Source of the DNA: Selaginella tamariscina | Lineage: Eukaryota > Streptophyta > Lycopodiopsida > Selaginellales > Selaginellaceae | Assembly (NCBI GenBank): GCA_003024785.1 | Contig: PUQB01000070.1 | Coordinates: 649,699-713,698, forward strand | Reading direction: 5' to 3' | DNA length: 64,000 bases | Shown: positions 23,598 through 34,138 of the stretch, piece after piece | Position numbering within the stretch: the stretch's first letter is position 1 | How the letters are laid out: the number at the start of each line of letters is the position of its first letter | Made by a program: the position numbers and the translations under genes | Notes under the pieces: generated by a model | Told to the model about the DNA's origin: nothing | Database searches by the model: none | Seen by the model: only the letters and a program-made list of their open reading frames with translations

Positions 23598-23816
23598 TGT
23601 GAATATCAAATATGATTCGATTAGGTCTGACTCATACAAGGCATTTATACTAAGTGAATGTGCCAAATTAGCACTCCAGATTAGTTGGCGCCCAGATTAG
23701 TGTGCCTGGTGCTAAGTAAATCCTAGCACCAACACCACCTCCCTGTATGATCCGCCGCTGCCCCATGGCAGAGTCTACGTGGCATATATACTGCATATAT
23801 ATCATGGAACCTTATA
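23598..23816 (-). repeat. LTR of the outer Gypsy element (right copy, 5' LTR)
   Basis: This is a direct copy of 6031-6220, about 219 bp long, with several gaps relative to the left copy. The longer divergence compared with the inner element's LTRs agrees with the nesting order. Confidence 0.8.
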
Positions 23817-25570
23817 CCAAATATATACTATATACGATAAATATATACATTATTAGTTATGCCTTTAATTTAGGGTTTAAGGTTAATATATTAGTATATT
23901 CTTAAAGTATATTATAATAATATATTTTTATAGTATATACTACTTTAGCCTTTCTGACATGTGAAATCTGCCCTAAGAATTTATGCTTACATCACAAATT
24001 AAAATACTAGGAATATATAAATGTAAGATATGATAGAATATGTTGAATATATTTTACAATAACAAAAATATTGGAAGTATAAGGTAGTTTCGCACTATCA
24101 TTAACTTAACTTAACATGCATAAGTTAAGTAAGGGTTAAGTTTGGTTTTGAATTCATAACAACCCTTAACTTAAATTAAAAGATTGTGTTAAAGGCAATT
24201 GATTTGCACTCATCAACCTTTAACTTTTTAACTTAAATTAAGAGATTATGTTAAGGGCAATGGATTTGCATAGATACTCACAATAAAAATATTAAGGGCA
24301 ATGAATTTAAATATTGCCCTTAATATAATATACTTTTATATTTACATTTAAGTTAATATTATTAACTTAATTATTTTTAATGAACTTAACATATCTACAT
24401 TTAATTTAACATTATTATGTTAAATTTATAATAAAATTTTTAAATAATTTTCAATTTGTAATAAATATTTATTTTAAATTTGTAATAAATATTTTTAATC
24501 ACTTTAAAATATATTTATAGTATCCATAATCTAAATAATATGTGCGTCCTTAATTTTTTATTAACATTTAAAGTGATTTTAGTTATTATAAAATATAAAT
24601 AAGATGAAATTATATAATATTGTATATGGGTACATCCTATAGATAATTCTATTTTATATTCTTCATGAAAAATATTATATATACATAAGCATGTGTGTTA
24701 ACGTGTGTGTATACACGATCTGATGGCGCATGAGAAATCCCACATAAATTAGGGCAGAATAAAAATATATTAAGAATATACTTAGAATAATGAAAATACT
24801 TTAAAATTTTCATCTATATTATTTTTTAATTTTAATTATATGATAAAATAAAAATATAAAAATATATTTTTACATATAAAAATACACATTATGCATGAAA
24901 AATATAATTTTTATTTTATTTTAAAAAGATTGTGAAAAGGTGGCCAAGTTGGGTTGTTAAGGGTGGCTAAGGGACCCTCCTCCCCTCCTTAAATTTTCTT
25001 TTATAAATTTGCACTGTTCCCTTAAAATAATTTAAGTTAAGGAAATAGTGCAAAATCACTATCCTTTAGCAATCAAATTTAAATAATCTTAAGTAAGTAA
25101 GTGGTTTCTTAAGTTAAAGGCTGGTGTAAATTCAATGCCTTTAATAATTAAATAAAAAGTTAAATAAGTGATTACTCAACTTAAGGGCAATACAAATCCA
25201 TTTTCTCTTACTTAACCATAAAGAATATATTCAATGACTAATATTGAATCTTTTGTAATTTTAAGTAATATTCAAAATTAGTTTTTAGTAAATCCATATA
25301 AATAGAAATTATATTATATATACATAGATAATAGTTTTAAAAGTCACTTTTATAAGCTAATTATATATAAAAAAATTGTACATATATACATTTTTAGGCA
25401 TATACATCTATATAGGAATTTAAATTTAAATACTATAACATACTTCTATATACATTTAATTTATTTGTTCGTATATTACATCTCTCATTATGAGTTACTA
25501 ATTTATCCAACATATTAATTAAATTTTAATCAAATAAACATGAAGCAACAAATCAAGGGAATAACTTGCA
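23817..25570. repeat. AT-rich DNA with motif repeated in both orientations
   Basis: There is no gene. A motif of the form 'aagggcaatggatttgca' occurs at about 24190 and 24258 in one orientation. Related copies occur at about 25120-25190 in the reverse orientation, embedded in TTAAGTTAA-type sequence. This arrangement around 24070-25240 is compatible with an old fold-back or MITE-like element of about 1.2 kb, but I cannot fix its ends. Confidence 0.4.
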
Positions 25571-25639
25571 CCAGCTCCACAACATGGTCCGGTGCTTATC
25601 AATAGAAGACACGAGAACCAGTACTATGTGAAAAAAAAA

Positions 25640-26000
25640 ATTGCTTGAAAAGTACTAAGTTTTTATTTATGAAAACATATATTAAATAATAAAATTAATA
25701 AAAACTTCTATGCTCTACTTGAAAGGTATTAGGTTTTTATTATAAAAAAAAAGCTTTATGCCATTGTGACTTCAAAAGTACTAGGTTTTAATTTATATAT
25801 GTAAAAACACTTATATGCTATATGCTACCATTACGACTTGAAAGATACTAGGTTTTTGTCTTATAAAAAAAACAAAAAACGAAAACTTCTATGCTCTATG
25901 CTACCATTAAGGTACTAGGTTTCATGTTTTTTATTTTATTTTTAACTTTTATGCTTTATGCTACCATATGCGTTATGACTTGAAAGATACTAAGCTTTTA
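25640..26000. repeat. Degenerate tandem repeat, unit about 70-90 bp
   Basis: About five units share the order 'cttgaaaggtactaggttttta', an A-rich tract, then 'cttctatgctctatgctaccatta'. Copies begin near 25646, 25717, 25770, 25837 and 25971. It is non-coding and AT-rich. Confidence 0.75.
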
Positions 26001-26699
26001 TCTAAAATTAATTAATTAATTAATTAAAAAATCCTATTGATAAATGTATTAGTCATATATAATATATATTATGTATGAAATTATTTTAATATCTTCATAT
26101 ATGTAAATAAAATTAATTTGATATTATCAATGAAATACAATTAATCTTAACACAATTATATATGTAAAAGTGAAGTAATTAAGACTAATATCTTACGTGC
26201 CACTATCAAAACCGGTGGCTATAAAAATCAAGGCTGAGATCTGAGGCCAGGATCGTCAGATATTTATAAGGCCTAGAATCTTAAAACAGAGGTAGGGTTT
26301 CTTGACGAACGATTGCTCAAGGTCAAGAGCCAGGTATGTCAAATCCCCTTTTCTGCCAGTAGGCCGGCAGGTGAAATGGTATCTTAGTATATTTGGTCAA
26401 CAGGCCGGTTTTTGACCGGTTTGGCGGTGACATGGCAATTAATATATTTAAATAATATTAAGCTTAATAAATATACTTTATTAGAATTAAGTAAGTCTAA
26501 ATCTTATTGCTCTTAATTCTGGATTCATTTTCAGAATTAATATTCAATTATATCAAGTCAATCTGAAATTAATAATTTGTTTAACTAGAACATAAGTATA
26601 GATAAGAGTGCAGCAAAATGCAGATACGACATCTTGATATCGCCACATTCTGTATGGATGTGATCATATCCGTACGTACATTACTACATCAAATGTAAG

Positions 26700-26732
<33 letters not shown>

Positions 26733-26974
26733 CACACACACACGTATTTTATACCTACATGATCTGGAAAAGGTGGATCTTTGTTTTAGTTAAATATGAA
26801 AATAAATAATATATATAAATTATTAAACATGTATTTAGTTAATCAGATTGCATTATTCATTATTGTCAATGCAAATATTCTTGAGAATATTCAGTAAACA
26901 TAAAGTTAAATAAGAAATTAAAAGAGATGACATTTCAGAATATAAATGTGAATCATAAGTAAGCTTGCCTTTAC
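26001..26974. other. AT-rich intergenic DNA, one GC-richer island
   Basis: A less AT-rich island at 26200-26420 contains 'ggtagggtttcttgacg' and a possible splice donor (ccag|gtatgt near 26333), as in a plant 5' leader. No open frame follows, so I do not call a gene. A compound TA/AC microsatellite lies at 26701-26744. Confidence 0.45.
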
Positions 26975-27833
26975 AGTCGCAGGAGCAATGTAACCCTGTT
27001 AACACCTCAAACTGTGTTGTATATCTTCCCACTAAGCACCTTTAAAAAATTGAGGTCAAACTCATACCTGTAACAAGGCTTTAAACACACGCACACGTAT
27101 TATACTAAGTAATCCATATCACTTAGCTAATACTTATTAATGGCTTTTCCACACACACACACACAAACGCACACACGTACGAGTCAGCAGTCATGCTATC
27201 TCTCAAGACGATGGCATTAGCATGAGTTCTTTTGGCCCCTTGAGCCAACCGTTTTAAGTTTAATCGGCAAAACAGCAAAGGCCTGCCATATCTCATCGTA
27301 TAAACCAGCCTCCTTAATGGAACTCACGAATATCTCATCTGCCTGTTAAATAAAGACTTCCATGTATACATCTCGTGTGTGTTTGTACATATCCATTACC
27401 ATCGATGTATACATCTCGTGTGTGTTTGTACATAGTTGTACATACGTATATTTTTACAAATACAAACTTGTTGAACTAACCAGTCTCAAGGTGTCCAGTA
27501 GTAACGTCGCCTATAATACGTACAGCTAAACCAGGTCCTGAAAATGAATGCCTCTTTAGAGGTACTCCAAGAAGTTTCCCAAGCTTCCTCTACGTACGAA
27601 GAGAGAGAGAGATTAGGGTCAACGCAAAAAACAAAAAACTATTGCTCCTCATTGTCCTCCAACATTATGATGGTGTGTGAATGACCTTTATGGATAACAG
27701 TTTCCAATCAGTAGAGAGAGAGAGCAACTACACAATTCAATAACATCGGGATACATCGTCTCCTGTACAAAAACGCAACCTCTTTCCGGACTCCCTGTTC
27801 TAAATTCCTTGAGAACTTCCGTATTGTATAATT
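26975..27833 (-). pseudogene. GMP synthase pseudogene, C-terminal half
   Basis: Five minus-strand fragments in the correct order match glutamine-hydrolysing GMP synthase, the last step of GMP synthesis from XMP. They are: about 27745-27830 ('NLEQGVRKEVAFL' and 'MYPDVIEL'); about 27660-27715 ('HSHT', then 'HHNVGG' in another frame); 27481-27592 ('[16 protein letters not shown]', '[12 protein letters not shown]'); 27195-27342 ('ADEIFVSSIKEAGLYDEIWQ', 'AFAV'); and about 26975-27035 ('KIYNTV', stop, 'GVNRV'). Intron-like gaps with donor and acceptor signals remain, so this is a genomic rather than retro-copied relic. Frame changes and an in-frame TGA (probably from a CGA Arg codon) show decay. 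The glutaminase and ATP-binding halves are absent. Confidence 0.78.
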
Positions 27834-28225
27834 AGGTACATTATATACGCATGTATGTATATCTGTGTGTGCCTGCAGGATTCTAAGACACAACAAGCTC
27901 TCTGGAGGGATTTATATTTATTATTTTATTTATTTATTTCGAAAATATAGTGATCAAAAAGTTAAAAACTTTGAACAAGAACTCAAAAGGAATAACTCAA
28001 AATCCGTATACTTGGAACTAATCTTCAACCTTGCAAACACACATGGTTTAAACCATTTACACTAATGATCCCCTAGGGCATCCACAGAGGTATTATTTCA
28101 CAATGTAAAAGTACTTAATGGTTAGAGTAAAACTCAAACATCGTATCACACAAGAAATTTTATTTACCTATACATAGAACTTATATTTATTATTTTAGTT
28201 TTTTTTTTTCGAAAATATAATTTGA
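27834..28225. other. AT-rich intergenic DNA
   Basis: No gene is seen. An open frame at 27865-28065 has no recognisable feature. Confidence 0.5.
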
Positions 28226-29330
28226 ACAAGAAGTTTAGGCCGCCTCTGTTTCTATTTCTCTGTTTAGGGTTTCTTGTTTCAAAATTTATTTAGGATTCTT
28301 GTTTCTATGGCGCCTGCGCCTCTCTTATTTCTGCTCTATTTCACTATGGCATTCTTCCCATAGCTTTAGTCTTCTTTTTTAGGGTTCTAGCTGTTTCTTA
28401 GATATGGCCATGGCACTCTTGTTTCCATAGCTTGGGTCTTCTTTTTAGGGTTCTATTGTGGTCTAGATATGCGATTGCACCCCTGTCCATTGCATGTCCA
28501 TGGTTACTTTTTTAGAGTTCTAACTGTTTCTTGTGGTATAGATATGGTCATTGTGCTCTTCTTTCCATAGCTTTAATCTTCTTTTAGGGTTCTAACTGTT
28601 TTTTGTGGTTTAGATATAATTATATTATCATATCCATCTACGATTGCATTTATGTTTATGATTACTGAATGAACATCGACGTGAATTAAAATTAACACTT
28701 TGGAATTCTTTAGGTATGTGTGTGATGTGTGATAATGTCATCTAAAAAAGTATCTTTTGAAAATTATTTCACCATCAGAATGAAAATTTATATTTTATTA
28801 TTTTGAAACACTGATGAAATCTTTTTTTTATTGGTTATAAAGTTGTTTCATTCGATTTTATAAATTGGTTTGATAAATTGTATAAAATGTTTTTTTTAAA
28901 TTGTGATGCACATTTAAAAAATGTAATTGACTCTGAATCTTTATAGGAAGATAATTTTTTGGTGTGTGATTGTGTTTTTTTTTAACAAAATTTGTAAAGG
29001 CCATACCTTTATTCAGTAGACATAATCGCATTATATAGTTTAGGGTTATGGCACTCTTTTTCACATTTTTTTTAAGGTTCTAGATGTTTCCCACATCATT
29101 ACGTCCATGCATATTTTGTTATGGAATTGAAAAAATTTCCTAATTAAGTTTGGTTTAGGCTACTTTTTCTATTTAGGGTTAGTGACAAAACTTCTTTAGG
29201 GTTCTTGTTTTAATGATACATTATTCATATTTTATTTCACCATGGTGTGCTCTTCTTTCCATAGCTTTGATCTTTTTTTAGGGTTTTAATTATTTTTTGT
29301 CGTTTATATATAATCATGACATTGATCACA
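28226..29330. repeat. Diverged tandem repeat with 'tttagggttct' units
   Basis: Units of about 65-75 bp run 'catagctttagtcttcttt', 'tttagggttctaactgttt', 'cttgtggtttagatatgg'. They recur at about 28359, 28426, 28495, 28567 and again at 29261. It is non-coding. The tttaggg core resembles a telobox or telomere repeat, but the units are too long to be telomeric. Confidence 0.65.
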
Positions 29331-29964
29331 TCCATGTCCCTAAGTTATAGAATGTGTTTACATTTGTCAAACAAAGGTTTGACCTTTGCAAACTCTAGAG
29401 AAAAAAACACATGGTCACAAAAAAATTCTTGTTTCTCTATAAGAAAAATTAAATTCAGAATCTATTATGTTTTTTAAGTATGTAGTACAGTTTGAAAAGA
29501 ACATTTTATGTGATTTATTAGACTAGTTTGTGAAATGAAACAGTTTTGTGGATGATTAAAAAGAAGATTTTATAAGTGTTTCAAGACAATAGAATGTGGG
29601 TTTTCGTCTCAGTGAGTTTGGATGGTGTCCAAAATGATATTTTTTATTTATGACACTACTTCACTGCACACGTACATGAGGAGTTTTATAGTATTAATTT
29701 TGATTCACATGTTAATGTTTATTCAGTAACTATGAACATAGGTGCGATTGCAAGTGGGTTGATTAATGCGTCGATCAATGGAATAAGATTTCTTCACTTA
29801 TCATCACCATTAAAATATGTTAGGTATGTGGAGAAAAACACACATATGTTCACATATATATGTATATATATAAAGATGTATATGTCCACCAATGTAGTAT
29901 ATGACATGTATATCATAGACTAAAGAGACAAACAAAATATATATATTGATTAATGCATATGACA

Positions 29965-30036
29965 ATATGCTTTGCTACATCATATGCATTAAATATAATA
30001 TATATCCATTAATGCATATGATGTAGCAAAGCATAT
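29965..30036. repeat. Perfect 28-bp inverted repeat, 16-nt loop
   Basis: Arms 29965-29992 and 30009-30036 are exactly complementary over 28 bases. The core is ATGCTTTGCTACATCATATG on the left, and the loop is AT-only except for two C. Transcription in either direction would give a perfect 28-bp hairpin. It could be a young small-RNA locus, a tiny fold-back element or a cruciform site. Confidence 0.9.
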
Positions 30037-30161
30037 CGTAGCAGACTGTGTACTGCATAAAATAGAGTTGTATGCATCCAATTTATTTCATTTAAATATA
30101 CTTTTATGCTATCATAGCAAGCGTGTTTAAGAGACATAAATTGCATATATACAATGTTGTA

Positions 30162-30163
<2 letters not shown>

Positions 30164-30201
<38 letters not shown>
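30164..30201. repeat. (TA)n microsatellite
   Basis: A continuous TA run of about 38 bp. Confidence 0.95.
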
Positions 30202-30204
<3 letters not shown>

Positions 30205-30429
30205 TTAATGTAATCATATTAATATGTAGCAACTTGTATATATCGACGTCTCTGTAATTGATATATATGTCGACATATACTAAATCTATCTACATGAAAT
30301 CTACTGCACTAAATATACATTCATAAATTATATTATAAATGCATCTATTAGGTGGTTAAGGTAAGGTATTGAGCTCTTGTCATTTGAGGAAGCATTCACT
30401 AGGGCAGATTATGTGTCCATCCATGTATA

Positions 30430-31690
30430 TGACAGCAACATATCATTTAATAACAACACGTTTGAAAGTTGTAAAAAGGAGTATAAGTCCTAAATGTCCA
30501 AAATATGTACGTGTATATATACTTGTAGATGAGTCTTCTTTGTATACTAAGTGTTACTACATATAGTATATTTATACATATGTTATGTCTTTGTTTGTAA
30601 AGTTTGCTTTGCTTGTATCAGTGTTATGTGTGTGTAGAATATTGTAAAGCTTGCTTTGCTTAAATCATTGTGTTACGTGTGTGTGGAGTATTAATGTCTT
30701 AATGTGTCTTGTTAAATTAATTATTTTTTTTATTAAATTTTGAGTGATAACCTTAACAACAAAGTTATATTTATTAAAATGGATGGAAAAGATGAGGTGA
30801 TATCAAATGATTTAATTAGAATTATGTTTTTATGTATTTTTTTCTATTATAAGAACATATTATATAAGAAATAATTGAGACTTTTTATAACCTTTCTGTT
30901 TAGCATATATAGGTATGTATATGTGTGTGTGTGAATGCTATGTATATATGTTTTTATGTATTTATTTGAAGTTCTCGGTTAATAATTATCCACACAACAC
31001 ATGTATACATATATGTAACACACAACACGTGTTTATTAAGATTAATTAAATGTTAACCAACATGTGTCATGTGTTTAGTGACAGTTGGAGAAAGGAAAGG
31101 ACATTTGATTAATCTTAATAAGAAATATGTATTGTGTGTTATTATATATACATGTGTGTTATATAACTAATTATTAATTGAAAACTTCAATAAATATACA
31201 AAGAGACATATATATATATAGCATCCACACACACATATACATACTTATGTATGTTATACAAAAAGGCTATAGAGAGTCTCAATTATCTCACGCTTTAACA
31301 ATAGAAGAAAAATATATCAGAACATAATTTTAATTAAATTATTTAATATCACCTTGTCTTTTCCATTTGATATGTAACCTTGTTGTTAATGTTATCACTT
31401 AGAACTTAAATAAAAAATAATAATTAGTTTAATAAGACACACCAAGACATCGGTACTTCACGCATGCATAACACAATGATACAAGCAAAACAAGCTTCAT
31501 AGACAAGACATGACATATGATGTATATATATATACGTAACAACACTCAATATACAAGGGAAACTCATTTACAAGTATATATATACACATATATACTTTGG
31601 TGACACTTAGGACTTGCACTCCTTTTTTGCATATTCTAAACTTGTTGTCATTGAATGACATGTTATATGTCAACATAATGTGTATATATA
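30430..31690. repeat. Long inverted repeat, arms about 600 bp
   Basis: The left arm (about 30430-31058) and right arm (about 31096-31690) are reverse complements along their whole length at roughly 80% by eye, with a short centre near 31059-31095. Matched blocks include 'aaaaaggagtataagtccta' with 'aaaaaaggagtgcaagtcct', 'agcttgctttgctt' with 'agcttgttttgctt', and 'attaagattaattaaatgt' with 'attaagattaatcaaatgt'. There is no coding potential. A transcript would fold into one very long hairpin. It may be an old fold-back transposon or a hairpin-RNA locus. Confidence 0.85.
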
Positions 31691-32389
31691 TGACATATAC
31701 TAGGGATAGCATCTATAAATTTCATATTATGTATGGGTGCTGACAAAAATCCCAATATACACACTTAATGTGTCGTGCATATACTTAATATGTAATATGA
31801 AGGAATATATATTACAAAACATATTAGGGATATTCATATTAATGGTGAAGCACTTGTTTTTATATATTTTAAATTAAAATTTAAACCCATAAGGTAAAAC
31901 ATATCCTTAAAATATATAATAAGCCTCTTAGTAAATTTATTTTATATAACAATAAAATTTATTCTATTAACATATGTTTTAAACATATATTTATATTAGT
32001 ATTTTCTTTTAAATACAAGATTAAATCTTTTAGCTTTTTCATCATTAATTTTTTTAATAAAATCTATCAAGTTAAACATAATAAATTAAATTATATACTT
32101 CATAAACTATCAAATATGATTATTGTATAAATATGTTCTACACCCAAATGATTTATAATAATTTATATAACCGTCGTTAAACACAAACGGTTTAGAACTG
32201 GATCGTTAAAGTAATTATGTGTATATAAAACTATTACAGTATCGTATATAGAAATATATACGTTATCATATATTAATAAAAAATAAAAAAAAATTTAAAT
32301 CCAATTTATCTATTAAATAATTAATAGTGTAAGGTAACTACGCAGGTTACCACCGTTGTGGTTCATATTAAAACAGTCTTAACAATGTA
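31691..32389. other. AT-rich DNA upstream of the PPR locus
   Basis: No gene or repeat is recognised. The last 200 bp must hold the promoter of the PPR locus, but I see no distinctive element. Confidence 0.5.
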
Positions 32390-34131
32390 ATGGTTTGTAG
32401 AACATACTCGAGCAAAGCAGTGTATGACTCTGTGACTGAGATTGCTGATCGTTTAAGGCAATGCACAAAATCCAAGTCGCTATTGCAAGGGAAGCAAATT
32501 CACGCGAGCATTGTACAGCACAAACTGATTGACTCCACATATCTAGCAAATCTTCTCATTCAATGTATGGGAATTGCCGGGACCTCGATAATGCCATCTT
32601 GGTCTTCACAAACATGACAGATAGAAACGTTTTCTCATGGAATATCATGATCACTGCATATGCCCAGAATGGGCATTACATTGTTGCAGAGAAGTACTTC
32701 AATTGGATGCCTTCGCGCGACCCTGTCTCGTGGAACCTCATTATCACGACGTATGCACAGAAGGGAAGAGTGCAAGAAGCAAGAGAAATGTTCGATCGGA
32801 CACCGGATCATGACACTGTCACATGGAATGCCATGATTGCTGCATATGCCCAGAATGGGTACCTTTACCAGGCACTCGGACTCTTCCGTTTGATGCAGAT
32901 AGAAGGCGTTGCAGCCGATAGGATCACAAGCACCATCGATGCATGTTCGGATTTTCCCGAGCAAGGCAGGATACTCCATGCGGAGATTATCACTAGCGGG
33001 ATCAAGCTAGACAGGAAAGTACACAACAGCATGATTAATATGTATGGGAAAGCCGGTTTGACAGAAGGCGCAAAGCTTGTGTTCAACTCCATGCAGGATA
33101 GGACGTAGTAAGCTGGACTGCGTTAATGATGACATATTCCCAGTTCCGGCATCTTCAGGAAGCGAGGAAAGTGTTCGATATGATGCCGCAGCGCGACACA
33201 ATGGCTTGGAATGCGCTTATAATTGACTACGCGGTTTGGTAAGCTAGAAAACGCTATGGAGTTGTATGCGTTTCTCCCCGAAGAGAATCCTGTTTCATCA
33301 ACCACCATGATTACTGCAAATGCCCAATGGGCTTCTGCTAGAAGCCAGAAGTGTGTTTGATAACTTACTTTATCAAGACGTTGTTACATGGAACGCCATT
33401 ATCGCAGCTTATGTTCGCAGGGGGAGTTTAAGGAGGCCTTGAGACTGTTCCAGGACATGGTTGTATATGGAGCAGATCCAAACCGGATAACTTTCATTAG
33501 TAGCCTCCATGCATGTGCTCGAGTCGCAGTGCTGGACGCAGGAAAAGCCATTCACGAGGAGATAGTTATCCGGGAGATGATCTGGGATGTCACACTGATA
33601 ACAATGCTTATTAACATGTATGGAAGATGCGGTCAGTTAGTGAGAGCTAGGAAGTTGTTTGAGGAGCATATCGAGTTAAGTATGCTTCTGTGGAACACCA
33701 TGCTAGCTGCATATGCCCAAACGGACATCACAAGGAGTCCATGAGCTCTTCCGTGAGATGAGTCAGGCAGGTGTTGAACCAGACGAAGTTAGCTTCATTA
33801 TATTACTCTCAGCATGTAGTCACTCCGGACTTTTACGCGATGCACGGGAGTATTTCCATTGCATGGTTGGGGACCATGGTTTTGCTCCATTAAGGACCAT
33901 TACGGTTGCATGATCGATCTCATGGGACGGACAGGGCAATTAGAGAAGGCCGAGGACCTGATTATCAACATGCCTTACGAGCCGGATATCGTTACATGGA
34001 CTAGTTTAGTTGGAGCCTGCAGAGTTCATAAAGATCCTAAACGAGGCCTTAGAATATCCAAGCTCGCATTAGCTTCCGACCCCAGTAGCTCCTCCCCATA
34101 CGCATGCTCTTCCAAACATATACGTAAGTAA
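32390..34131 (+). pseudogene. PPR protein gene, E-type, multiply frameshifted
   Basis: This locus encodes a pentatricopeptide-repeat protein of the plant organelle RNA-processing type. It starts 'MVCRTYSSKAVYDSVTEIAD' and has the 'LLQGKQIHASIV' block usual near the N terminus. About eight repeats follow, several 31 residues long ('NVFSWNIMITAYAQNGH', 'DTVTWNAMIAAYAQNGY'), then longer P and L motifs, then the start of an E motif ('DIVTWTSLVGACRVHKD') that ends early. There are no introns. At least six single-base frame changes or stops interrupt it (near 32562, 33105, 33233, 33325, 33415, 33722 and 33880). Some may be assembly errors, but their density is about three times that of neighbouring genes, so I call it a probable pseudogene. 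Its 3' end nearly meets that of the next gene, 8 bp away. Confidence 0.8.
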
Positions 34132-34138
34132 TGATTAA

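Larger units (their letters stand above)
6031..23816 (-). mobile_element. Outer Ty3/Gypsy element (host of a nested insertion)
   Basis: This minus-strand element is split by about 16 kb of later insertions. Direct repeats at 6031-6220 and 23598-23816 act as its LTRs. Read on the minus strand, a purine tract (GAGAGGGGATGA) precedes the LTR start TGTAAGGTTCC at 6220. Between the left LTR and 6832 lies the integrase C-terminal region, with residues such as 'KYVSPDH' and 'SISQFAYVLAPHKSTG' that match the Gypsy 'LAEFAYN..HSSTG' block. Between 22808 and about 23440 lies a gag-like region with a Trp-rich capsid pattern. No convincing target duplication is seen. The element is broken and clearly older than its inserts. 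RT was not recognised in what remains. Confidence 0.75.

Noticed and set aside
28262-28275. Interstitial telomere (tttaggg units) at 28.2-29.3 kb
   Set aside because: Units are 65-75 bp with a single tttaggg core each, not tandem heptamers.
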